Part shown: positions 33,581-40,096 of the stretch, piece after piece
How positions within the stretch are numbered: position 1 is the first letter of the stretch
Layout of the letters: every line of letters begins with the position of its first letter
Assembly (NCBI RefSeq): GCF_014212315.1
Contig: NZ_JACKXE010000001.1
Location: 3,940,369 to 4,004,368 of the forward strand
Length of the DNA: 64,000 bases
Direction: 5' to 3'
Source of the DNA: Nocardioides luti
GTDB taxonomy: Bacteria > Actinomycetota > Actinomycetes > Propionibacteriales > Nocardioidaceae
The notes under the pieces: generated by a model
What the model saw: only the letters and a program-made list of their open reading frames with translations
Database searches by the model: none
What the model was told of the DNA's origin: nothing
Position numbers and translations under genes: made by a program

Positions 33581-34717
33581 ATGCCCGTGCCCTCCTCGCT
33601 GACCCTCGGGTCGCTGGTCGTCGACACCCCCGTGGTGCTCGCGCCGATGGCGGGCATCACCAACGCGGCGTACCGCCGGCTCTGCGCCGAGCAGGGCGCC
33701 GGGCTCTACGTCTGCGAGATGATCACCTCGCGCGGCCTGGTCGAGCGCGACGCGCACACGCAGGACATGCTCGTCTTCGACGAGCTGGAGACCACCCGCT
33801 CGGTGCAGCTCTACGGCACCGACCCGGTCTACGTCGGCAAGGCGACCGAGATCCTCTGCGCCGAGTACGGCGTCGCGCACATCGACCTGAACTTCGGCTG
33901 CCCCGTCCCCAAGGTGACGCGCAAGGGCGGCGGCGGCGCGCTGCCGTGGAAGCGCGGCCTGCTGGCCGAGATCCTCGAGGAGGCCGTCGCCGCGGCGACG
34001 CCGTACGACGTGCCCGTCACGATCAAGACCCGCAAGGGCCTCGACGACGACCACCTGACCTACCTCGACGCCGGCCGGATCGCCCAGGAGACCGGGGTCG
34101 CCGCGATCGCGCTGCACGGCCGCACGGTCGTGCAGGCCTACTCCGGTGCCGCCGACTGGGACGCGATCGGCGCCCTCGTCGAGCACGTCGACATCCCCGT
34201 GCTGGGCAACGGCGACATCTGGGAGGCGGCCGACGCGCTGCGAATGGTCGAGCAGACCGGGGCCGCGGGCGTGGTCGTGGGCCGCGGCTGCCTGGGCCGG
34301 CCGTGGCTGTTCCGCGACCTCGCGGCCGCGTTCGCCGGCGAGAGCGTCGCGACCCTGCCGACCCTGGGCGAGGTCCGCGACGTGATGCGCCGCCACGCCG
34401 AGCTGCTGTGCCAGCACATGGGGGAGGAGCGGGGCTGCAAGGAGTTCCGCAAGCACGTGTCGTGGTACCTCAAGGGCTTCGCCGCCGGCGGCACCCTGCG
34501 CCGCGCGCTCGCCCTGGTGACGTCGCTCGCGGAGGTCGACGCGCTCCTCGCGGAGCTGGACCCGGCCGAGCCGTTCCCCGTGCTCGAGCTGGGCACCCCG
34601 CGCGGCCGGCAGGGCTCGCCGCGGGCCCGCGTCGCGCTCCCCGACGGGTGGCTCGACGACACCGACGGCAGCGGCGCGCACCTGCAGGAGGACGCCACCG
34701 AGGTCACCGGCGGCTGA
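33581..34717 (+). CDS. dusB: tRNA-dihydrouridine synthase
   Basis: The 378-residue protein starts at ATG 33581 with GGAGA nine bases upstream. The FMN barrel shows APMAGITNAAYRRLC, DLNFGCPVPKVTRKGGG with the catalytic Cys, TIKTRKG, ALHGRT and VGRGCLGRPWLF. The wording GCPVPKV plus a C-terminal helical domain places it in the DusB group. It reduces uridine to dihydrouridine in the D-arm of tRNAs using NADPH. The neighbourhood glyS, dusB, dgt, dnaG is conserved in the order. Confidence 0.94.
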   Translation: MPVPSSLTLGSLVVDTPVVLAPMAGITNAAYRRLCAEQGAGLYVCEMITSRGLVERDAHTQDMLVFDELETTRSVQLYGTDPVYVGKATEILCAEYGVAHIDLNFGCPVPKVTRKGGGGALPWKRGLLAEILEEAVAAATPYDVPVTIKTRKGLDDDHLTYLDAGRIAQETGVAAIALHGRTVVQAYSGAADWDAIGALVEHVDIPVLGNGDIWEAADALRMVEQTGAAGVVVGRGCLGRPWLFRDLAAAFAGESVATLPTLGEVRDVMRRHAELLCQHMGEERGCKEFRKHVSWYLKGFAAGGTLRRALALVTSLAEVDALLAELDPAEPFPVLELGTPRGRQGSPRARVALPDGWLDDTDGSGAHLQEDATEVTGG

Positions 34718-34807
34718 GCCGGCCGGCGTACCCCGCCGTGAAGCTGCCGTCCACCCGTCGTCCCGTCCGCGTGATCGGGGTCACCGATCGGGTGATCGGG
34801 AACACGA

Positions 34808-34844
34808 CCGAAATCCTTGTCCACAATTGGGACAGGGGTTTCGG
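34808..34844 (+). promoter_or_regulatory. Long inverted repeat in the 5' region of the 34938 gene
   Basis: CCGAAATCC (34808-34816) pairs with GGGGTTTCGG (34835-34844), and GTCC/GGGAC continue the stem inside. The whole 220-bp gap (34718-34937) is unusually AT-richer than its surroundings and also contains two GTGATCGGG repeats near 34771 and 34791. No known riboswitch core is recognised. Confidence 0.45.
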
Positions 34845-34937
34845 CGTGTGCTTCACTCGGTCCTCGTTGCGCTTTCGTTACCAACGGAAACGTGTCTCTC
34901 GGAAGTCCCCCGTCTTCTGCAGCAAAGGATCAGCGCT

Positions 34938-35819
34938 GTGGCGCACCAAAGCCACAAGCGGGACACCAATGCCCGCTCCAAGCCCAAGGCCGCCCTCGTG
35001 GCCGGCCCCCTCGCCTTCCTGGCGACCGCATCGGTCGTCACGATCGGCGTCCTGACCAGCGCGCCGGTCGTCCACGACGTCGTCGCCACCGAGAGCGCGA
35101 CCGCCGACATCAGCGGCCGCGAGGTCGTGTCCCGCTCGACGTCCCGCCTGGACCTCCAGGACAAGCGGGCCTTCCAGAAGGCCTTCGACGCGAACATGTC
35201 CCGCACGGCCACCCTGAAGGCCGTCCGCGGGGCCGACACCCGCCTGTGGACCACCACGCTGCTCAACCTGTGGAGCGGTCCCGGCAAGGACGCCTCCAAG
35301 GTCGGCGAGATCAAGGCCTCGAAGAAGGTCCTCGTCACCGGCCGCAAGGCCGCCGAGCGCGTCGAGCTCGTCATCGACGGCAAGTCCCGCTGGGTGACCG
35401 CGGGCTACCTCGCCGAGGACAAGCCGGAGCCGGCTGCTGCCGCGACGGGCGCCACCGCCGGCCTGTCCACCGCCCCGTGCCCGGACAGCAGCACCGAGAG
35501 CGGCCTCACGTCGAGCGCCGTCATGGTCTACCGCGCCGTGTGCCACGCCTTCCCGCAGATCACGACGTACGGCGGCTACGACGCCCACGGCGAGCACGCC
35601 TCGGGCAAGGCCATCGACATCATGAACAGCGACGTCGAGCTCGGCAACGCGATCGCGGCGTTCCTGCAGGCGCACGCCTCGGAGCTGCACCTCTACGACA
35701 TCATCTGGCGCCAGCACATCTGGACGCCGGAGCGGTCGAGCGAGGGCTGGCGCTACATGCCCTCGCGCGGGTCGGCCACGGCCGACCACTACGACCACGT
35801 GCACGTCTCCGTCTACTGA
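34938..35819 (+). CDS. Secreted SH3-like and VldE/peptidase-like protein
   Basis: The 293-residue protein starts at GTG 34938, eight bases after AGGA. A membrane segment at about residues 19-45 follows a basic N-terminus. An SH3-like region covers about 95-155 (LWTTTLLNLWSGPGKDASKV). The C-terminal 110 residues (VMVYRAVCHAFPQITTYGGY) include HASGKAIDI and DHYDHVHVS, an arrangement of His/Asp/His-x-His like that of VanY/M15-type zinc peptidases. The VldE-like domain name is from family recall. It probably acts on cell-wall peptides. The long 5' region with a hairpin hints at post-transcriptional control. Confidence 0.8.
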   Translation: MAHQSHKRDTNARSKPKAALVAGPLAFLATASVVTIGVLTSAPVVHDVVATESATADISGREVVSRSTSRLDLQDKRAFQKAFDANMSRTATLKAVRGADTRLWTTTLLNLWSGPGKDASKVGEIKASKKVLVTGRKAAERVELVIDGKSRWVTAGYLAEDKPEPAAAATGATAGLSTAPCPDSSTESGLTSSAVMVYRAVCHAFPQITTYGGYDAHGEHASGKAIDIMNSDVELGNAIAAFLQAHASELHLYDIIWRQHIWTPERSSEGWRYMPSRGSATADHYDHVHVSVY

Positions 35820-35832
35820 GTCGGACGACCGC

Positions 35833-37038
35833 TCAGCGGACCACCACGGTGACGGAGCCCAGCCGGACCGGCTGACCGTCGGCGACGATGCTGATCAGGA
35901 GCGTGGTGGTCCCGCGAGCCATGGCGCGCCAGATCCGGCCACGGTTGGGCCCCGGTGCGTCGTCCGGCACGAGGGAGCTTCCGGCGAGGGTGCCGGTCAG
36001 CGTGCCGATCCGGCTGCCCTGACCGAACACCCAGACCGTCGCGCCGAGGTCGACGCGCAACGTCGTGCCGGCCCGGATCTGCTGGTCGGTGCGACCCCGG
36101 TAATCCATGTTGTCGCCCGGCCCGAGCGAGTTGACCTCGATGCTGACCTCGTCGGCCGGACCTCGGGGATCCGCGACCTCGGTCATCCGCACGACGTCGC
36201 CGGGTGCGAGCACGGTGCCGGGAGCGGGCTCGACGTCCAGCACGTAGCCCGCCTTCGCTCCGGGGCGGGGCTCCGTGGTGACCTCGACCCGGAGACCGGC
36301 GTCCTCCAAGGCGGCGCGGTAGTGCGCCCCGGCGTCCGCGTCCTGGTGGTCCAGGTCGAATCCTGCGAAACCGGGCACCGCGACCCCGTTCGCGAGGACC
36401 CGGATCCACGACAGGATCTCGCGGACCCGCGGCGCCGACGTCGCTTGTGCCTGGTAGGAGGCGTCTTCCGAGGGGAGGTAGACGGTCCCGGTGCACAGCC
36501 GGCCCCGGCCAACGCCCGTCGCATCACACGAGACCTCGTCGCGTCGGGCCGTCACGCCGTCGATCTCGACGTCCTCGACGGGGACAAACAGGGATCGGTT
36601 CACGCCAGGCTCGATCCACACGCTGTCGAACAGCCGCGGGCTGCTCAGGCCACAGGCCGGTCGGACCGGCATGTCGATGACCACGGTCGGGCGCGTGGCG
36701 GCACCGCACTGGACCTGATTCGTTCCCCAGTCCTCGGGCACGGCGATCGCCGTGCGCCCGATGCCCACCAGTCGGGTGCCGGGCGGCGCCGGATCGCCGT
36801 TGCCCGCAGCGGCCGGGGGGCGTGGATCTCGCTGGCCGGGGTCCGTCGACCGCGAGGGGGCGAGCGCGGCGCCGCCGATCACCGCCGCCACGGCCGCGAC
36901 GGCCACGACGCCGCCCAGCGCCGCCCGGCGACGCCGCGTGCGGCACGCTGCGTTCCTGATGTCGGCCAGTGGAGGCTGGCTCACGCTGACACGGTCGGCG
37001 GACCGCTCGAGCAGGTCGGCGAGCTCGTGATCGCTCAT
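35833..37038 (-). CDS. Membrane protein with a PASTA-like domain, paired with a sigma factor
   Basis: The 401-residue protein starts at ATG 37038, overlapping the sigma gene stop by four bases. Residues 1-38 are cytoplasmic (HELADLLERSADRVSVSQPP), one membrane helix lies at about 40-60, and the outside part includes a PASTA-like stretch near residues 225-285 (YRAALEDAGLRVEVTTEPRP, then VEPAPGTVLAPGDVV). The coupling and topology mirror those of the 24362-25980 pair, suggesting a membrane regulator of the sigma factor that may sense wall fragments. That function is inference. Confidence 0.75.
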   Translation of the reverse strand: MSDHELADLLERSADRVSVSQPPLADIRNAACRTRRRRAALGGVVAVAAVAAVIGGAALAPSRSTDPGQRDPRPPAAAGNGDPAPPGTRLVGIGRTAIAVPEDWGTNQVQCGAATRPTVVIDMPVRPACGLSSPRLFDSVWIEPGVNRSLFVPVEDVEIDGVTARRDEVSCDATGVGRGRLCTGTVYLPSEDASYQAQATSAPRVREILSWIRVLANGVAVPGFAGFDLDHQDADAGAHYRAALEDAGLRVEVTTEPRPGAKAGYVLDVEPAPGTVLAPGDVVRMTEVADPRGPADEVSIEVNSLGPGDNMDYRGRTDQQIRAGTTLRVDLGATVWVFGQGSRIGTLTGTLAGSSLVPDDAPGPNRGRIWRAMARGTTTLLISIVADGQPVRLGSVTVVVR

Positions 37039-37544
37039 CGTGCACCTCGCAGGTCGGAGAGCTGGGGATCGTCGGCCAGGAGCCTCATCGCTCGCGAGAG
37101 GCGGGACTTGACCGTGCCGGGACGGATGCCGAGCACGGTGGCCATCTGCCGTTCGGTGAGGTGGGAGTAGTACCGGAGCACGACCACGGTGCGGTGCTCG
37201 GGGGTCAGCCGCTTCAAGGACCGGGAGACCGCGTCGGCGTCGTCGTACGCCGCTGTGTCGTCGACGTGCTGCCGGTCGGGCACGTCGGCGACCGGGTGCT
37301 CGCGTGTCCAGTGGCGGCGACGGGTGGAGGTGAAGGTGTTGATGAGCACCCGGTGGACGTAGGCGTCGCGGTCGTCGGCGCGGCGGACCCGGGACCAGCT
37401 CACGAGGCACCGGGTCAGGGCAACCTGGACCACGTCCTCCGCCTCGACGGGCGAGCAGCCGAGGAGCACGGCGGATCGCACGAGTCGGGGCCAGCGCGCC
37501 GCGACGTACTCGCTGAACTCGGCGTCCCGACCGTCCCCGTCCAC
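37035..37544 (-). CDS. SigE-family ECF RNA polymerase sigma factor (second)
   Basis: The protein has about 169 residues from GTG 37544, the only plausible start downstream of a GAGG motif. Region 2 reads FSEYVAARWPRLVRSAVLLG and VEAEDVVQVALTRCLVSW; region 4 reads LTPEHRTVVVLRYYSHLTER and VLGIRPGTVKSRLSRAMRLL. It is a paralogue of the factor at 25468 with a different region 4 recognition helix, so the regulons should differ. The stop overlaps the next gene (ATGA), keeping production of the membrane partner coupled. Confidence 0.88.
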   Translation of the reverse strand: MDGDGRDAEFSEYVAARWPRLVRSAVLLGCSPVEAEDVVQVALTRCLVSWSRVRRADDRDAYVHRVLINTFTSTRRRHWTREHPVADVPDRQHVDDTAAYDDADAVSRSLKRLTPEHRTVVVLRYYSHLTERQMATVLGIRPGTVKSRLSRAMRLLADDPQLSDLRGAR

Positions 37545-37680
37545 GCCACCATCCTCGTCCGTCGTGCCTGCCCGTCGTGTCCCGCTGGTCGTCAGACGCG
37601 TCGAGGAGCCGCCGGGGTTCCCACGAGATTGCGCTGACCCGGACGGGGTCCGTCGGCGGCGCTGAGTAGGGTCGCCACCG

Positions 37681-38958
37681 ATGGACTCCCTGGACCTGTA
37701 CGACGCCTCCGCACGCGAGCGCCTCGTGGACGAGCCGCCCAAGCGGGTGGTCGCCCCCGAGCGCACGCCGTTCGAGCGTGACCGCGCCCGCGTGGTGCAC
37801 GCCGCGGCGTCGCGCCGGCTGGCGGCCAAGACCCAGGTGGTCGGGCCGCAGAGCGACGACTTCGTGCGCAACCGGCTGACCCACAGCCTCGAGGTGGCGC
37901 AGGTGGCCCGCGACCTCTCGCGCGCGCTGGGCTGCCACCCGGACATCGCCGAGACGGCCGCGTTGGCCCACGACATGGGCCACCCGCCGTTCGGCCACAA
38001 CGGGGAGCGGGTGCTGGCCGAGCTCAGCGAGGGCTGCGGCGGCTTCGAGGGCAACGCCCAGACGCTGCGCCTGCTGACCCGGCTCGAGGCCAAGTCGCTC
38101 GACGCGGACGGCCGCTCGGTGGGGCTCAACCTCACCCGGGCGACGCTGGATGCCTGCACGAAGTACCCCTGGCTCCGCACCCACGCCGAGGAGCCCCAGG
38201 GCGTGCACGCCGACGGCTCCCCGCGGGTGATCCGCAAGTTCGGCGTCTACGACGACGACAAGCCGGTCTTCGACTGGCTGCGGTCCGGCATCGAGGGCAC
38301 CCGCCAGTGCTTCGAGGCGCAGGTGATGGACCTCGCCGACGACGTCGCCTACTCCGTCCACGACATCGAGGACGGCGTCGTCGTGGGGCGCATCGACCTC
38401 ACGACCCTCGACCGCGCGGGGGTCTGGGCGACCGTGCGCGACTGGTACCTCCCCGGCGTCCCGGACGCGGCCCTCGACGCCGCGCTGGACGGCATGCAGG
38501 CGGTCGAGAGCTGGCCGACCACGCCGTACGACGGCAGCCGGCGCAGCCTGGCCGCCCTCAAGAACCTCACGAGCGACCTGATCGGCCGGTTCTGCGCCTC
38601 GGCCCAGCACGCGACGTTCGCGGCGGCCGAGGGCCCCTTCGCGCGGTACGCCGCCGACGTGGTCGTGCCCGAGCAGGCGCGGCACGAGATGGCGGTGCTC
38701 AAGGGGATCGCCGCGCACTACGTCATGCAGGCCGACGACCGCGTCGAGCTGATGGTCCGCCAGCGCGAGCTGCTCGCGGAGCTGGTCGCGCTGCTGGCCC
38801 ACCGGGGGCCCGAGGCGCTCGAGCGGCCGTTCGCCGACGACTGGCACGCCTGCGCCGACGACCCCGCCCGGCTGCGGGTCGTGATCGACCAGGTCGCGTC
38901 CCTGACCGATGCCAGTGCGGTGTCGCTGCACGCCCGTCTCCTATCGTCGAGGGCGTGA
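37681..38958 (+). CDS. dgt: Deoxyguanosinetriphosphate triphosphohydrolase-like protein
   Basis: The 425-residue protein starts at ATG 37681. The HD-domain metal ligands are His68 (NRLTHSLEVAQVARDL), His97-Asp98 (ALAHDMGHPPFGHNGE) and a later Asp in QVMDLADDVAYSVHDIEDG. The enzyme removes triphosphate from dNTPs and keeps nucleotide pools in balance near replication genes. The last four bases overlap the start of the hydroxyacid dehydrogenase gene (GTGA). The position upstream of dnaG is conserved in actinobacteria. Confidence 0.94.
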   Translation: MDSLDLYDASARERLVDEPPKRVVAPERTPFERDRARVVHAAASRRLAAKTQVVGPQSDDFVRNRLTHSLEVAQVARDLSRALGCHPDIAETAALAHDMGHPPFGHNGERVLAELSEGCGGFEGNAQTLRLLTRLEAKSLDADGRSVGLNLTRATLDACTKYPWLRTHAEEPQGVHADGSPRVIRKFGVYDDDKPVFDWLRSGIEGTRQCFEAQVMDLADDVAYSVHDIEDGVVVGRIDLTTLDRAGVWATVRDWYLPGVPDAALDAALDGMQAVESWPTTPYDGSRRSLAALKNLTSDLIGRFCASAQHATFAAAEGPFARYAADVVVPEQARHEMAVLKGIAAHYVMQADDRVELMVRQRELLAELVALLAHRGPEALERPFADDWHACADDPARLRVVIDQVASLTDASAVSLHARLLSSRA

Positions 38959-39869
38959 CCTCACCTCTCGTCTGGCTCCCGTTCGACCCCGAGCTGCTCG
39001 GGGACCCGCCGAGCGGGCTGCGCTACGAGGTGGTCGACCCCACCGAGCACGTCCCGGACTCGGTCGGCGACGTGGCGTTCTACGTGACGCCGTACCGCCT
39101 GGGCAGCGCGGTCGGCGACGTCCTCCCGCGGATGACGGGCCTGGAGGTCGTGCAGACGCTGACCGCCGGCGTCGACAGCGTCCGCGCGCACGTCCCCGAC
39201 GGCGTCGCGCTCTGCAACGGGCGCGGCATCCACGACACGTCGACCGCCGAGCTCGCGCTCACCCTGGTGCTGTCGTCTCTGCGCGGCATCCCGGACTTCG
39301 TCCGTGCCCAGGGCCGCGCGTCCTGGGAGCCGGCGTGGCGCCCCGCGCTCGCCGACAAGCGGGTGCTGCTGGTCGGGTACGGCGCCATCGGCGAGGCGAT
39401 CGAGGCGCGGCTGCGCCCCTTCGAGGTCGAGGTCGTCCGTGTCGCCCGGTCGGCGCGTGAGGGCGTCCACCCGATCGGCGACCTGCCCTCGCTGCTGCCC
39501 GACGCCGACGTCGTGATCCTGATCGTGCCGCTCACGGACGAGACCCGCGGGCTCGTCGACGCCGACTTCCTGGCCCGGATGAAGGACGACGCCCTGCTGG
39601 TCAACGTCGCCCGCGGCGCCGTCGTCGACACCGACGCCCTCGTGGCCGCGCTGCACGCAGGCACCGTCTTCGCAGCCCTCGACGTCTTCGACACCGAGCC
39701 CCTCCCGCCGGACAGCCCTCTGTGGCAGGCCCCCGGCGTCCTCATCTCCCCGCACGTCGGTGGCGCCAGCAGCGCCATGTGGCCCCGCGCCCACCGGCTC
39801 GTCCGCGACCAGCTGCACCGGTTCGCCGCAGGCGAGCCGCTCGCGAACGTGATGTCGGGGGAGTACTGA
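38955..39869 (+). CDS. D-isomer-specific 2-hydroxyacid dehydrogenase
   Basis: The 304-residue protein starts at GTG 38955. The cofactor loop is VLLVGYGAIGEAIEARLRPF (about residues 136-155), the catalytic Arg is in VNVARGAVVD, the Glu in DVFDTEPLPP and the His in ISPHVGGAS. The substrate-binding half is N-terminal and divergent. It interconverts a 2-hydroxyacid and a 2-ketoacid with NAD(P)H; the exact acid is unknown. Coupling to dgt is by a four-base overlap. Confidence 0.9.
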   Translation: MTSPLVWLPFDPELLGDPPSGLRYEVVDPTEHVPDSVGDVAFYVTPYRLGSAVGDVLPRMTGLEVVQTLTAGVDSVRAHVPDGVALCNGRGIHDTSTAELALTLVLSSLRGIPDFVRAQGRASWEPAWRPALADKRVLLVGYGAIGEAIEARLRPFEVEVVRVARSAREGVHPIGDLPSLLPDADVVILIVPLTDETRGLVDADFLARMKDDALLVNVARGAVVDTDALVAALHAGTVFAALDVFDTEPLPPDSPLWQAPGVLISPHVGGASSAMWPRAHRLVRDQLHRFAAGEPLANVMSGEY

Positions 39870-39874
39870 CCCGC

Positions 39875-39925
39875 CGAGTCGGCGTATCTGCACGCGCTGG
39901 GAGGGTCGAGTCGGCGCATCTGCAC
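39875..39925 (+). repeat. Two-copy direct repeat upstream of dnaG
   Basis: CGAGTCGGCGTATCTGCAC (39875-39893) and the copy at 39907-39925 differ in one base and are 32 bases apart. They lie in the 227-bp gap between the dehydrogenase and dnaG. A role as a protein-binding site in the dnaG promoter region is possible. Confidence 0.6.
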
Positions 39926-40096
39926 ACGGGTGGGGCGCGATCTGCTCCCCAGCGGTGAGCAGGCCACCGTCCTGTCGCCGAGATCGGTGGCTGCCCCACC
40001 GCGGGTGGCGGCGCCTGCACCGCCCACAGCGCTGCACCTGCACCCACCTGTGGAGCCCGGCCCCGGCGCCACGCGGGCGCCCGTAGACTCCGCACC

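Noticed and set aside
34808..34937. c-di-AMP (ydaO-type) riboswitch
   Set aside because: A wall-protein gene follows and a hairpin is present, but I cannot find the conserved core segments of that riboswitch.
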